Origin: Candidatus Terraquivivens tengchongensis
Lineage (GTDB): Archaea; Thermoproteota; Nitrososphaeria_A; Caldarchaeales; Wolframiiraptoraceae
DNA: 64,000 nt
NCBI GenBank assembly: GCA_023268355.1
Contig: JALNJK010000002.1
Span: 62,001 to 126,000, forward strand
Direction of reading: 5' to 3'
Shown: positions 24,634-34,171 of the stretch, one piece after another
Numbering within the stretch: the stretch's first letter is position 1
Layout: every line of letters begins with the position of its first letter
Translations under genes and position numbers: made by a program
The notes under the pieces: generated by a model
Told to the model about the DNA's origin: nothing
The model's database searches: none
What the model saw: the letters and a program-made list of their open reading frames with translations, nothing else

Positions 24634-25212
24634 ATGTGCGGATGTGTAGCCTTACTTAAACGTACACCTCCAAAAAGAAGGCGCATGGGTCTAACGAACT
24701 ACAGGAAAAGATTAAAGCTGATAAAGTCCGGCCTGCCGAGGTTAGTCATTAGAAGGACAAACAGGTACGTAATAGTTCAAGCAATACAAAGCCTAGCCGG
24801 CGGCGATAGGACCTTAACGGCAACAGTGTCTAAAGAGCTCAGGAAGTTAGGTTGGAACGGAGGATTAAAGAACACACCTGCAGCTTACCTTACAGGACTC
24901 CTTGCAGGCATGAAGATGAGGAGGCTAGGCATAAAGAAGCTTGTAGCTGATTTGGGTCTATTTTCAAAAGCATCTAGATTATATGCTGTTATAAAAGGCA
25001 TAATAGATGCTGGTATAGAGGTACCGGTCAGTGAAGATGTACTTCCCTCAGAGGAACGACTCAAAGGCACGCATATAAGAGAGTATTTTGAAAAAGTTTC
25101 CCAGGAACCTTTTGTGAAGATTTTTACAAAAGTTGACAAGGAAGCTTATTCAAAGCTTGAAGAACATGTAGAAGAGGTTAAACAAAAAATTCTCTCGGAG
25201 GTGTCAAAGTGA
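24634..25212 (+). CDS. rpl18: 50S ribosomal protein L18
   Basis: 5S rRNA-binding protein of the central protuberance, 192 residues. KRRRMGLTNYRKRLKLIKSG and PRLVIRRTNRYVIVQ are typical. The ATG at 24634 directly follows the L19e stop; the first residues MCGCVALLKRTPP are unlike the usual N-terminus, but the frame is open only from here. It overlaps S5 by 4 nt. Confidence 0.93.
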   Translation: MCGCVALLKRTPPKRRRMGLTNYRKRLKLIKSGLPRLVIRRTNRYVIVQAIQSLAGGDRTLTATVSKELRKLGWNGGLKNTPAAYLTGLLAGMKMRRLGIKKLVADLGLFSKASRLYAVIKGIIDAGIEVPVSEDVLPSEERLKGTHIREYFEKVSQEPFVKIFTKVDKEAYSKLEEHVEEVKQKILSEVSK

Positions 25213-25829
25213 GCGAGACAGAATGGGTACCTAAAACAGAATTAGGTAGGCTTGTAAGAGATGGAAAAATAACATCCATAGACGAAATCTTTTCGAACCA
25301 TTATAAGATAACAGAGCCCCAGATAGTTGATATACTTTTACCAAACCTCGAGCAGGAGGTCCTAGACATAAAGCTTGTCCAGAAACAGACGGATGCAGGT
25401 GAGAAAAGAAGGTACAAAGCAATCGTTGTAGTCGGTAATAGAGACGGTTATGTTGGAATAGGAACGGGGAAGTCCGTTCATATCGTACCAGCCATAGAGA
25501 AGGCGATAAACCAAGCAAAACTCAATATAATTCCGGTAAAAAGAGGTTGTGGGAGCTGGGAATGTGCATGTAATGAACCACACAGTCTCGTAACAAAAGT
25601 TGAAGGAAAGTATGGGAGTGTGAAGATGGTATTGATTCCAGCTCCAAAAGGCTTAGGCATCGTGGCGGGCGATATGCAGAAAGCTGTCCTGGAGATGGCG
25701 GGCATAAAAGACTGCTGGACTAGGAGTTTTGGGGAGACGAGGACCACGCTTTCAGTAGTCGGAGCAACCTACATGGCCCTTAAGAATACGAATAAAGTAG
25801 TTCTACCATCCCTCTGGAAGACTGTTTAG
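25209..25829 (+). CDS. rps5: 30S ribosomal protein S5
   Basis: Small-subunit protein tied to decoding accuracy and mRNA entry. It has 206 residues. The double-stranded RNA-binding fold shows RRYKAIVVVGNRDGYVGIG, and the C-terminal fold shows MVLIPAPKGLGIVAG and TYMALKNTNK. It overlaps L18 by 4 nt. Confidence 0.95.
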   Translation: MSETEWVPKTELGRLVRDGKITSIDEIFSNHYKITEPQIVDILLPNLEQEVLDIKLVQKQTDAGEKRRYKAIVVVGNRDGYVGIGTGKSVHIVPAIEKAINQAKLNIIPVKRGCGSWECACNEPHSLVTKVEGKYGSVKMVLIPAPKGLGIVAGDMQKAVLEMAGIKDCWTRSFGETRTTLSVVGATYMALKNTNKVVLPSLWKTV

Positions 25830-25841
25830 GGGGATGTAATT

Positions 25842-26327
25842 TTGGAGGTGAGTACGAACACGTTTTTAGTGGTGAGGATAAAAGGCTCAGTTGGCGCGAG
25901 TGAGGAGGAACGGTCGACGCTTAAGTTGCTGAACCTACCAAGGGCCAACTACGCCACGGTAGTTAAGAATACGCCAAGTTATCTCGGTATGTTAAGGAAA
26001 GTTCAACATTACGTGACTTGGGGCGAGCCCACGTTAAAGACTATAAAAAGGCTCTTGGCGAAGAGGGGCGAACTGAATGGTGGGAAAAAGCTTAATGAAG
26101 AACTGATTAAAACCCTAGGTTTCAACTCGATCGATGAATTGGCAGAGAAGATATTCTCTGGAGAAGTCACACTATCGCAACTAAAAGAAAAGGGACTGAA
26201 GCCTTTCTTCAGACTACACCCACCAAGAAAGGGCTTTAAGCACAGCATTAAGAGACCGTTCAAAGACAAGGGAGAATACGGGTATAGGGGCCAGGAAATA
26301 AACGAACTAGTAGTAAGGATGTCCTAA
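25842..26327 (+). CDS. rpl30: 50S ribosomal protein L30
   Basis: Large-subunit protein, 161 residues in the archaeal long form. It has VVRIKGSVGASEEERSTLKL, GMLRKVQHYVTWGEP and a C-terminal FRLHPPRKGFKHSIKRPF. The start is TTG at 25842, after a GGGGGATG site. It is the last gene of the operon; L15 and secY, which usually follow, are not here. Confidence 0.94.
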   Translation: MEVSTNTFLVVRIKGSVGASEEERSTLKLLNLPRANYATVVKNTPSYLGMLRKVQHYVTWGEPTLKTIKRLLAKRGELNGGKKLNEELIKTLGFNSIDELAEKIFSGEVTLSQLKEKGLKPFFRLHPPRKGFKHSIKRPFKDKGEYGYRGQEINELVVRMS

Positions 26328-26446
26328 AGTGTTAAAACGGCAGCCTTTTTCGTTCATATTTTTCTACAAAAGTGTTGCTAGCTAAACTTAACATCGCGAG
26401 GAATTTTATAAAAGGCTTAAATAGATTTGAAGGCTTTATAAAAATC

Positions 26447-27046
26447 ATGGCTAAAAAATACACCCTTCCGGAATTACCGTACCCCTACAACGCTCTCGAG
26501 CCTTATCTTTCAGAAGAAATTTTGAGAGTTCACCATGACAAACATCACCTAGCTTATGTGAATGGCGCAAACGCCGCTATCGAAAAGTTGGAGAAAGCAA
26601 GGACGACTGGTGAGGTAGTAGACTTCAAGGCTGTAGCACGCGATCTGTCGTTCAACCTGTCGGGCCACATACTCCACTCAATCTACTGGGAGAACATGAG
26701 TCCAAAGGGTGGTGGAAAGCCTGGCGGAATCTTGGCGGACAGGATTGATAAAGATTTAGGCGGTTTCGAGAACTTTAAAGCACAGCTAAGCTCCGTTGCC
26801 GCAACCGTCGAGGGGTCGGGCTGGGGCCTCTTGGCTTACGACCCTGAGGGCGATAGGTTGATAATCCTGCAGATTGAGAAGCACAACAACCAGCTAGTTC
26901 CTGGTGCAGTCCCGCTCTTGGTTCTCGACACGTTCGAACATGCTTACTACCTTCAGTATAAGAACGACAGGAAGGCATACATAGATGCATGGTGGAACGT
27001 AGTAAACTGGAGCGATGTGGAGAGAAGACTGACTAAAGTTTTGTAG
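26447..27046 (+). CDS. sod: Superoxide dismutase, Fe/Mn type
   Basis: Converts superoxide to oxygen and hydrogen peroxide in the cytoplasm. It has 199 residues. Metal ligands are in LRVHHDKHHLAYV (first His, residue 29), SGHILHSIYW, and VLDTFEHAYY (Asp and His). The MSPKGGGKPGG segment is typical of archaeal enzymes. Fe and Mn forms cannot be told apart safely. The start is ATG at 26447; an in-frame extension to 26372 runs through promoter-like AT-rich DNA. Its presence means the organism meets oxygen. Confidence 0.93.
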   Translation: MAKKYTLPELPYPYNALEPYLSEEILRVHHDKHHLAYVNGANAAIEKLEKARTTGEVVDFKAVARDLSFNLSGHILHSIYWENMSPKGGGKPGGILADRIDKDLGGFENFKAQLSSVAATVEGSGWGLLAYDPEGDRLIILQIEKHNNQLVPGAVPLLVLDTFEHAYYLQYKNDRKAYIDAWWNVVNWSDVERRLTKVL

Positions 27047-27079
27047 CGTGCAGCATTTCCTACGATTTTTTACATCATC

Positions 27080-27631
27080 CTAAACTTTTTTTGTTTTAAC
27101 TTCCTCCAGCACTTTCTCGAATATTCTATATGTTTCTTCATCATAAAGGCAGAAGACAACCTTCTTGAGGCTCTTTGCCTCTTTTTCCAAGAACTCAGCT
27201 ACTGTCGGCACCATGATCCTGGCGCACCTGTCCTTCGGGAAGCCAAATATTCCCGTCGATATGGCCGGAAAGGCTATACTCTTCAGACCGTACCGTTCTG
27301 CCAACCTGAGGCTGTTGAGTGTTGCATCTTTTAGTTTCCTGTCTTCGTCACCCTCACCGTATCTCGGACCGACAGCATGTATCACGTACTTAGCCTTCAA
27401 CTTACCCGCTCCCGTAATGACCGCACCGCCTACAGGACAACAACCTATCTTATCGCACTCTTTTTGAATTTCATAACCTCCTTTCCTTAGTATGGCGCCA
27501 GCCACTCCGCCCCCCATCTTTAGGCTACTGTTGGCAGCGTTAACTATAGCATCTGTGTCTAAATCTGTTATATCACCCTTAACTAGCTCTATGCGCGGCT
27601 CAGCTTCCGACCCCATACAACACCTAAACAT
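27080..27631 (-). CDS. Macro domain (ADP-ribose-binding/hydrolase) protein
   Basis: 183 residues. The macro fold binds ADP-ribose and often removes it or deacetylates O-acetyl-ADP-ribose. Motifs are [44 protein letters not shown] and the phosphate loop [11 protein letters not shown]. The family N-terminus fits ATG at 27613 ([14 protein letters not shown]) as well as ATG at 27631. It overlaps the DUF123 gene upstream by 43 nt on the same strand, so the two are co-transcribed. Confidence 0.9.
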   Translation of the reverse strand: MFRCCMGSEAEPRIELVKGDITDLDTDAIVNAANSSLKMGGGVAGAILRKGGYEIQKECDKIGCCPVGGAVITGAGKLKAKYVIHAVGPRYGEGDEDRKLKDATLNSLRLAERYGLKSIAFPAISTGIFGFPKDRCARIMVPTVAEFLEKEAKSLKKVVFCLYDEETYRIFEKVLEEVKTKKV

Positions 27632-28161
27632 TTGGAATGATGTTTAGGACAAAAGGTTTTCGGAACATTAGGCTCTAATTGTACCCCCCTTGCTCTGTAG
27701 ATGGCTTTTTTTATGGCTTTCATGGCATCGGACTTCCTCTTGAAGTAATGTAAATGTGATGGACAGTCGCAGTCAGTCGAGCCGACACCAACCAAACTGT
27801 AATCTGCCATCAAGGATACACAACGCGAAAGAACGCATTCCGTTTTCCTCTTAGAAGGCAGGACACCTATCGTTATAACTCTTGCAGTCCTTTTATTCAG
27901 AAGCCTGTCTATGTGCCAATGGGGTCTTCTTCTGAATGGGCCTACGTGACGAAGCAACCTCCATCCAGCTTTTCCGATGGCCGAGCCAGCATAGACGTAG
28001 TAACCCGGTTTCAGGAGTAGCGTGCCCGCAGAGCCGAAGGCCACTCTGGCCGCTCTAGACAGTTTGATAAGCAACAAATAACCGCCAGAGAAATCCCTCG
28101 AAATCTCCTTGACCTTTTCAGGGTCGTACAGCCTCGGGGCAACCTTGAATTTCAACAACAA
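27589..28161 (-). CDS. DUF123 (GIY-YIG-like) protein
   Basis: 190 residues. The core [21 protein letters not shown] and PHWHIDRLL is the DUF123 domain, a GIY-YIG-type nuclease relative sometimes fused to endonuclease III. A Cys/His-rich part follows ([26 protein letters not shown]), and the C-terminus holds [13 protein letters not shown], a possible metal site. A DNA repair or processing role is a family-level guess. The start is TTG at 28161 or one of two TTG codons just after it. Confidence 0.75.
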   Translation of the reverse strand: MLLKFKVAPRLYDPEKVKEISRDFSGGYLLLIKLSRAARVAFGSAGTLLLKPGYYVYAGSAIGKAGWRLLRHVGPFRRRPHWHIDRLLNKRTARVITIGVLPSKRKTECVLSRCVSLMADYSLVGVGSTDCDCPSHLHYFKRKSDAMKAIKKAIYRARGVQLEPNVPKTFCPKHHSKCLGVVWGRKLSRA

Positions 28162-28238
28162 GTTTTTGGTGGAATGTTGCCTATTTTAGTTTTGAGATAG
28201 ATTAATATAATAGTTAACGGCGTTATAACTGGACAGGT

Positions 28239-28805
28239 ATGATTGCACCAACAGAGGTATTAAAAAGCGAGCACAGGGTGATAGAGAAAGTAATAACAAC
28301 GATGGATTGGGTCGGGCGGACACTCTTAAGAGGCAAAAGAGTTGACCCATCCCTTATAGAGGAGATAACGGACTTCATGGAAAAATTCGCCGACAAGTGC
28401 CATCATGGAAAAGAGGAAAATGTGCTCTTCGAGTGGATGGAGCGCATGGGTGTCCCTAAAGAGGGCGGGCCGATAGGCGTTATGCTATATGAACATGAGC
28501 TGGGCAGGAGCTACAGGAAGGCCATAGTTGAGGCGCTTCCGAGTTACAAAGAGGGGTCGCTCGAGGCGGCGAAGGTTATAGCCGAAAATGTTCAGGCTTA
28601 TGCAAGTATGCTGAGCCAGCATATAATGAAAGAGGACAACATACTGTTCAAGATAGCTGATGAGCTCATAGCCGAAAAGGACGATGAGACGTACCTTATG
28701 GAAAACTTCGAGAAGGTTGAGAGGAAAATCATGGGAAAGGGCGAACATGAAAGATTACTAAAGCTGGCGGACAAGATAGCTAGCGCATTAAAGGAGCAAA
28801 CATAG
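28239..28805 (+). CDS. Hemerythrin HHE-domain protein
   Basis: 188-residue four-helix bundle protein with an expected di-iron site that may bind oxygen or sense iron or redox state. Ligand motifs are LKSEHRVIEKV, FADKCHHGKEENVLF, LYEHELGRSYRK and SQHIMKEDNILF. The start is ATG at 28239. It is a single gene, convergent with priL, whose stop is 2 nt further on. Placement beside sod region genes fits oxygen handling, but this is inference. Confidence 0.87.
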   Translation: MIAPTEVLKSEHRVIEKVITTMDWVGRTLLRGKRVDPSLIEEITDFMEKFADKCHHGKEENVLFEWMERMGVPKEGGPIGVMLYEHELGRSYRKAIVEALPSYKEGSLEAAKVIAENVQAYASMLSQHIMKEDNILFKIADELIAEKDDETYLMENFEKVERKIMGKGEHERLLKLADKIASALKEQT

Positions 28806-28806
28806 C

Positions 28807-29877
28807 TTAGCTGTCGGTAGCTTTGGGTTTAAGTCTCCCGAATCTCCTAACGTAAGATAACGGATTCTTTATTCCACCACAAAGCCTGCCTTGTTCAATG
28901 CATAAACCATGCGTCTGCATTGTGCTGCAAGAAGGTGACGTGTACTTCGTTCTGCTACCCCTCATACCTGCTATATGCTCAATCTGGTATCTCGCGATTT
29001 TCTCATCAAAGTCGCTCCTGTTAGCATAGATACTCACGATGTCTTCCACGTTCATACCGATGTTAATTAGAAACGATGCGAGCGCAAAGTTGGCAAAGTG
29101 GGATAAAGCCTCACCTTTGATAAGGTTTTTATGGAGTACTTTCATGCATGGTGGCCAACTGTTTGGCGATATGCCGGAGGCTAGCGACTCTATCTTATAC
29201 TTTCTTGCAAGCAGCTTATCCTTCTGCTCTTTAATGAAGTCTCGCATATAATCTGGCGGTCTGACGCTACCGATTGCTTTTACCCTCGCTACTATATACC
29301 GCTCGATCGAGCTCCTCATCAGCCTTGCCAGTTCTCTTTGGGTTATGTAGACGTAGCCGTTCTCCAAGCATCTATTAACGAGTTTCCATTCGTTTGCGTT
29401 AAACCTAGACGCTTCTCTAAGGTAATCCGTAAAATGTATCGCAAGCTCGTAATCTTTGTCAAGCTTTTTTCTTACCCTCTTTAAGTTAAAGCCCAGCTCT
29501 TCTTTAGCTAAAACCTCGACTACTTCTAACCGTTCCCTTGAAATGAGTACTTCTGCCCTTATGGCCTCTGCCAGCCCAAACCTTCTCGATGCAAAATCTT
29601 CATCAAGGGCCGCGACCATGAACAAGGCCAATGGAAACGACAAAAGCTCGACCTCTAAGTCCTTATCCATGATAGTCCTCGCATCACCAACCCCGTACGA
29701 CCTCCCGCCCCTTTCTAATGCTTCTTCAACTCTAAATTTCGCCCTTTCATAGACGCGAGCGAACTCGGGGCTTCCTAAACTTTCTATGTCTATGCGGAGA
29801 GATGAGACGTAATCTTTGGCGGCCTTCGTGAATGGGTACTTCGCTATCATCTCAAGGCTTAGCAGTATGCTCATCAT
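28807..29877 (-). CDS. priL: DNA primase large subunit, 4Fe-4S
   Basis: Regulatory subunit of the archaeal/eukaryotic primase that makes RNA primers for replication. It has 356 residues. The C-terminal iron-sulfur domain shows its four Cys in WPPCMKVLH, SPSCSTMQTHGLC and LCGGIKNPLSYV. The N-terminal helical region includes YVSSLRIDIESL. The catalytic PriS gene is not in the window. The start is ATG at 29877 or 29874. Confidence 0.92.
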   Translation of the reverse strand: MMSILLSLEMIAKYPFTKAAKDYVSSLRIDIESLGSPEFARVYERAKFRVEEALERGGRSYGVGDARTIMDKDLEVELLSFPLALFMVAALDEDFASRRFGLAEAIRAEVLISRERLEVVEVLAKEELGFNLKRVRKKLDKDYELAIHFTDYLREASRFNANEWKLVNRCLENGYVYITQRELARLMRSSIERYIVARVKAIGSVRPPDYMRDFIKEQKDKLLARKYKIESLASGISPNSWPPCMKVLHKNLIKGEALSHFANFALASFLINIGMNVEDIVSIYANRSDFDEKIARYQIEHIAGMRGSRTKYTSPSCSTMQTHGLCIEQGRLCGGIKNPLSYVRRFGRLKPKATDS

Positions 29878-29944
29878 ATTATTCTGGTTCGAAGGACGTA
29901 TTTAAGTTCCCTTAAACCCTAAGGAAAGTGCAGAAATGCATACA

Positions 29945-30514
29945 TTACTTTTGAGTCTCGATAGCATACTGTAATATGGCGTATAAAGATCTGTCCTGCG
30001 AGGTTTTTAGGAACTCTTCCCAGAAGTGCTTTAAGACCTTCTTGAGACGTTTATTCTTTGCATATTTGACAGCCTGTAGGGCCCTTTCAAAGCGGTCCAG
30101 CTCTTTTATGAGTCTTGCCTCAGCTGTAGACCCTGTTTTATATTCCTTCCATAAATTAAGATATTTTTTGGCGAGTGCCGGCGGTAAGAACGATAGGATG
30201 TACTCCATCGCTTTATGTTCTTCTTCCATTGATTTTTCGATGCCGAATTTGGCCCTATCTTTTGGTGTTAAATCGCCGACTATCGATTCGCAAAGGTCAT
30301 GTAGCAACGCCATCCCAACAGACCTTTCTACATTAAGACCTCTCAGGTCGGTTATCACCATGGATAATAGAGCAAGGTTGAAAGAATGGTCCGCAACCGA
30401 TTCAATCCTTGAGATTTTCTTCCTCATCCAGCCCCGCCTCTTTATTCTCTTTAAAGCGTAAGCATGCTCGAGGAATTCCAGAAATCGCTTCGGCTCAAGT
30501 TCCGATAAGTCCAT
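29945..30514 (-). CDS. HD-domain hydrolase, YfbR/HDDC2-like 5'-deoxynucleotidase
   Basis: 189 residues with the HD metal site spread over SRIESVADHSFNLALL (first His-containing segment), MALLHDLCESIVGDL (HD) and IKELDRFERALQAV (Asp). This layout is that of YfbR/HDDC2 nucleotidases, which dephosphorylate dNMPs. Activity is inferred from family. Start taken as ATG at 30514; a GTG directly before it is possible. It is divergent from the Lrp gene. Confidence 0.82.
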   Translation of the reverse strand: MDLSELEPKRFLEFLEHAYALKRIKRRGWMRKKISRIESVADHSFNLALLSMVITDLRGLNVERSVGMALLHDLCESIVGDLTPKDRAKFGIEKSMEEEHKAMEYILSFLPPALAKKYLNLWKEYKTGSTAEARLIKELDRFERALQAVKYAKNKRLKKVLKHFWEEFLKTSQDRSLYAILQYAIETQK

Positions 30515-30592
30515 CACTTATCACTCATTACCCAACCTTTGGTTTCATTAAGATTTTTATAATTAACGGGAATTAGAATTTTAGACGCATGC

Positions 30593-31048
30593 ATGCTAGA
30601 CGAGATGGATTTAGCAATAATACGCGAGTTGATTAAAGACGGCAGGGCATCTTATAGGAGCATAGCAAAAAAACTCGGAATATCGGTCGCGACTGTGGCT
30701 TCAAGGGTGGCGGCTTTGGAAAAAGACGGCATTATCAAAGGGTACGCAGCCCTCGTTGATTACGAGAAATTGGGCTATGAGATAACGGCCATAATAGAGC
30801 TAACTATCTCTAAGGGAAAGCTGATAGAGGTTCAACATCAAGTGGCTGAGAAGCCTAATGTGAGCAGCGTATACGACGTAACGGGTGAAACCGACTCCAT
30901 AATCATTGCAAGGTTCAAGAATAGGGATGAGCTTAATAGGTTCGTGAAGTGGCTCCTGTCAATGCCTTACATCGAAAGGACCCTCACACATTTGGTGCTG
31001 GGCATAGTCAAAGAAGACCCTAGGTATCCCCTGAAGGCTGAAGGCTGA
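30593..31048 (+). CDS. Lrp/AsnC family transcriptional regulator
   Basis: 151 residues. N-terminal helix-turn-helix LDEMDLAIIRELIKDGRASY and AKKLGISVATVASRVAALEKDGII, then the RAM effector domain (YDVTGETDSIIIARFKNRDEL). Such proteins answer to amino acids and often control amino acid synthesis. It lies 72 nt upstream of L3 with no clear shared transcript, and divergent from the HD gene. TATA-like TTTTTATAATT lies about 38 nt before the ATG at 30593. Confidence 0.9.
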   Translation: MLDEMDLAIIRELIKDGRASYRSIAKKLGISVATVASRVAALEKDGIIKGYAALVDYEKLGYEITAIIELTISKGKLIEVQHQVAEKPNVSSVYDVTGETDSIIIARFKNRDELNRFVKWLLSMPYIERTLTHLVLGIVKEDPRYPLKAEG

Positions 31049-31120
31049 TAGAAAGTATTTATCTTGCCCCTTTTGATGGGTTATCGATAAAATTCCTCAA
31101 CAGATGACTGGTGCTAGGGA

Positions 31121-32104
31121 ATGGGTCATAGAAAGTACTCTGCACCAAGGAGGGGTTCGTTGGCATTCTTACCTAGGGGCAGGGCCAGTCGTCTAGTGCC
31201 TAGAGTAAAGTACTGGCCTGAATACAAAGGAGAGCCGAGGCCCTTGGGTTTTTTGGCATACAAGGCCGGCGTAACGTCGGTCTACTATGTAGATACGACA
31301 CCCAACTCTCCAACGCAAGGGGTTGAAGTGCAGAAACTTGCAACGATACTCTCAGCACCGCCCGTGATCGTCGCAGGCATAGTCCTTTACAAAGACGAGG
31401 GAGGAAAGCTGGTCGAGCTGACAAAGATATGGAGTAAGAACCTCCCTCCTGATATTAAGAGAAAGATACCCACGTTAAGGTCAAACGAAGACGAAATGCT
31501 GGCACGTATAGAGGAGTTCAGGAAGAGCGTGTCTGAGGTCAGGTTAATAATAGCATCCCAACCTAAACTCGTCAGACTTCCTAAGAAAAAACCCGACATA
31601 CTAGAGGTGAAGGTCGGCGGTGGTGACGTGCAAAAATGTTTGGATTATGCCCTCTCTAAGCTCGGTAAGGAGTTGTCACCTACTGAGGTATTCCGAGAGG
31701 GTGAGTTTGTTGACGTTATTGCAGTTACCACTGGACATGGATTTCAAGGCGTAGTTAAGCGGTATGGTGTTAAGATACTACCTAGGAAGTCTAGGAAGAC
31801 GAAAAGGGGTGTTGGCGCTATCGGACCCTGGAAGCCATCATACGTTATGTATACCGTTCCTAGAGCTGGACAGATGGGCTTTCACCGTAGGACGGAGTTC
31901 AACAAAAGGATACTCAAGCTGGAAAGTGATGGAGCAAAGCTCGTACCAAAAAGCGGATTTCATAAGTTTGGAGTACTGCGTAGTAGTGCAATAGTATTAG
32001 AGGGGAGCGTTCCTGGTACGCCGAAAAGACCTGTTGTATTAAGGATTGCAGCAAGACCTCCTACTCATCAGGAACCTCCGCGCATCACGCTAATACAGGT
32101 GTAA
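31121..32104 (+). CDS. rpl3: 50S ribosomal protein L3
   Basis: Binds near the peptidyl transferase centre and starts large-subunit assembly. 327 residues in the archaeal long form: HRKYSAPRRGSLAFLPRGRA, VTTGHGFQGVVKRYGVKIL, GAIGPWKPSYVMYTVPRAGQ and GSVPGTPKRPVVLRIA. It begins a short L3-L4 unit that is separated from L22-L30 by five kilobases of unrelated genes. Confidence 0.95.
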   Translation: MGHRKYSAPRRGSLAFLPRGRASRLVPRVKYWPEYKGEPRPLGFLAYKAGVTSVYYVDTTPNSPTQGVEVQKLATILSAPPVIVAGIVLYKDEGGKLVELTKIWSKNLPPDIKRKIPTLRSNEDEMLARIEEFRKSVSEVRLIIASQPKLVRLPKKKPDILEVKVGGGDVQKCLDYALSKLGKELSPTEVFREGEFVDVIAVTTGHGFQGVVKRYGVKILPRKSRKTKRGVGAIGPWKPSYVMYTVPRAGQMGFHRRTEFNKRILKLESDGAKLVPKSGFHKFGVLRSSAIVLEGSVPGTPKRPVVLRIAARPPTHQEPPRITLIQV

Positions 32105-32108
32105 GTAC

Positions 32109-32942
32109 ATGAGTGTCACATCTTCTTTATTAACATCCCAGAAGGAACAAAGACCTAAGGTTCCGGTACTTAACCTTGAGTGTAAAGAGGTTGAGCTTGT
32201 AGAGTTACCGAGAGTTTTCGATACACCACTACGTGAAGATCTTATCAAAAGAGCATACATTCATCTGATGACACACATCCTTCAACCGAAGGGCGCTTCA
32301 AAGGCTTCTGCCCACAAGTACTCCGTAGAATCATGGGGAGCGGGCTATGGTATGGCGAGGGTATCAAGGATTAAGGGCGGTGGTACAGGAAAAGCCATGG
32401 CAGGCGGTTTTGTACCTTCCGCTGTTGGTGGCAGACCCACACATCCGCCAAAACCTGAGAAGAAAATCCATAAGAAGTTAAATAAGAAAGAAAAGCTTGC
32501 ATCCCTGCTCTCGGCGATTGCTTTTACCGCTGTACCGAGTGCAGTAAGATTAAGGGGCCACAAGCTTCCCGATAATTTGAAGCTCCCCATAGTTGTTACG
32601 GACGATATCGAAGGCGTTAGTAAAGCGAAGGAATTGAAAGTGTTCTTAGAACGGTTAGGCCTTAAAGAGGAGCTAGAAAGGTGTGAAGAAAAGAAAATCA
32701 GGGCCGGAAAAGGAAAGATGCGGGGCAGGAGGTACAAACGTAGAGTCGGCCCATTAATAGTGTGTATGAATGACAAGGGCATCAAAAAAGCAGCTTCAAG
32801 CATTCCTGGTGTTGATTTTACTAAGTTGAGCGAATTGAGCGTGCTACACTTAGCACCTGGGGCAAAACCCGCAAGGCTTGTGATATGGTCAAAATCAGCG
32901 TTACTATCTCTTGATTCAAAATTAGAAAAACTCTTAGCTTAA
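32109..32942 (+). CDS. rpl4: 50S ribosomal protein L4
   Basis: Tunnel-constriction protein, 277 residues. The long loop shows SWGAGYGMARVSRIKGGGTG and GGFVPSAVGGRPTHPP, and the later part GKGKMRGRRYKRRVGPLIV. It begins 4 nt after L3. The usual next genes L23, L2 and S19 are replaced by a membrane protein gene. Confidence 0.95.
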   Translation: MSVTSSLLTSQKEQRPKVPVLNLECKEVELVELPRVFDTPLREDLIKRAYIHLMTHILQPKGASKASAHKYSVESWGAGYGMARVSRIKGGGTGKAMAGGFVPSAVGGRPTHPPKPEKKIHKKLNKKEKLASLLSAIAFTAVPSAVRLRGHKLPDNLKLPIVVTDDIEGVSKAKELKVFLERLGLKEELERCEEKKIRAGKGKMRGRRYKRRVGPLIVCMNDKGIKKAASSIPGVDFTKLSELSVLHLAPGAKPARLVIWSKSALLSLDSKLEKLLA

Positions 32943-32975
32943 AACCCAAGGACAACGATAGAAGGAGTTGAATAC

Positions 32976-34169
32976 GTGGAGCAACTAGCAATCCTGATCG
33001 GAACGCTTATAGCCATACTTATCGCGATTGTCATATTTAAGATAAATATTGGCATATCTCTGTTTTTAGGCACCCTATTCTTTGGTCTTATGACCCAGCC
33101 GCTTCATAATATGCCCAGTACATTATTTTCAACACTTACTAACGAAACGACTATTTTACTAATAGTAATCTCGATAGAGATTGTTTTCTTCGTGAACATT
33201 TACTCTACTACAAAAATGATTGATGAAGCTCAATCTTATATAATGACAAAAGTCCGAAAACCTAAACTTATTGCTGTGACCATTCCTTCATTTCTGGGTC
33301 TCCTACCCATAGCAGGTGGTGCCCTTCTATCCGCACCTTTCGTCGACAAGATCGGTAACGACCTTGGACTAAATAAAGGCGAAAAAGTTTTCATAAATGT
33401 ATGGTACAGACATACGTTGCTTTTTGCTTGTCCAATCAACGATGCCCTTGTACTTACTGTTGCATTAACTTCTATTAAACTCTCGGACTTAATATCAGGT
33501 CTACTTCCATCAATGTTCATAATGTTTACATGCGGATACCCATTGCTTATGAAAAGGAAGAGACATATAACTACAGAGTTTGTTGAACAGCATTCTAGCG
33601 GCATGTCACTTGTCCCATTCTTGTCAGCAGTTATAGTTGCCACAATTTTATCAGTAGTCCTTAACATGGGACTCTATGGAATAGTCTTGGGAACTGCGAC
33701 GGGCATAATTGGCGTGTTATTGATAAGTAAGCCAAAGGGCGCGAGTATTTTAAGATCGTTTATGGATAAGAGAACGTTAACAATAACACTCGTGCTTTAT
33801 TCTGCTATGTTGCTAAGGGGGCTTATCATAAACACAAGCATACCGGCATCGATTAATACGTTCAGCCTTGTACTTCCACCGCTCATTATTGAAATTTTGC
33901 TCCCATTCTTTTTGGGCTATATGTTAGCCTCGATATCCGGAGCAATTGCCCTCTCATTCGCCACCTTCGCGTCCGGAATTGCATCAACCATACATGATGT
34001 TGCTTTAATTTACGGTTCCGCATTTATAGGTTACACAGTTTCACCGTTCCATCTTTGTCTTGTTTTCACAGCAGAATACCTAAAAACCAACGTCATGAGT
34101 GCTTACAAATACATGCTACCTGCAGCTACCGTAACAATAGCCTCTCTAATCGCCTTAACGTTTGTTTGA
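32976..34169 (+). CDS. DUF401 family integral membrane protein
   Basis: 397 residues with about ten hydrophobic segments, beginning at once with LAILIGTLIAILIAIVIF. SFLGLLPIAGGALLSAPFVDKI and the late PPLIIEILLPFFLGYMLAS match the DUF401 family, which is related to ion or carboxylate transporters. Substrate unknown. It starts at GTG 32976, 33 nt after L4, so it may be read from the same transcript. Confidence 0.75.
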   Translation: MEQLAILIGTLIAILIAIVIFKINIGISLFLGTLFFGLMTQPLHNMPSTLFSTLTNETTILLIVISIEIVFFVNIYSTTKMIDEAQSYIMTKVRKPKLIAVTIPSFLGLLPIAGGALLSAPFVDKIGNDLGLNKGEKVFINVWYRHTLLFACPINDALVLTVALTSIKLSDLISGLLPSMFIMFTCGYPLLMKRKRHITTEFVEQHSSGMSLVPFLSAVIVATILSVVLNMGLYGIVLGTATGIIGVLLISKPKGASILRSFMDKRTLTITLVLYSAMLLRGLIINTSIPASINTFSLVLPPLIIEILLPFFLGYMLASISGAIALSFATFASGIASTIHDVALIYGSAFIGYTVSPFHLCLVFTAEYLKTNVMSAYKYMLPAATVTIASLIALTFV

Positions 34170-34171
34170 CG

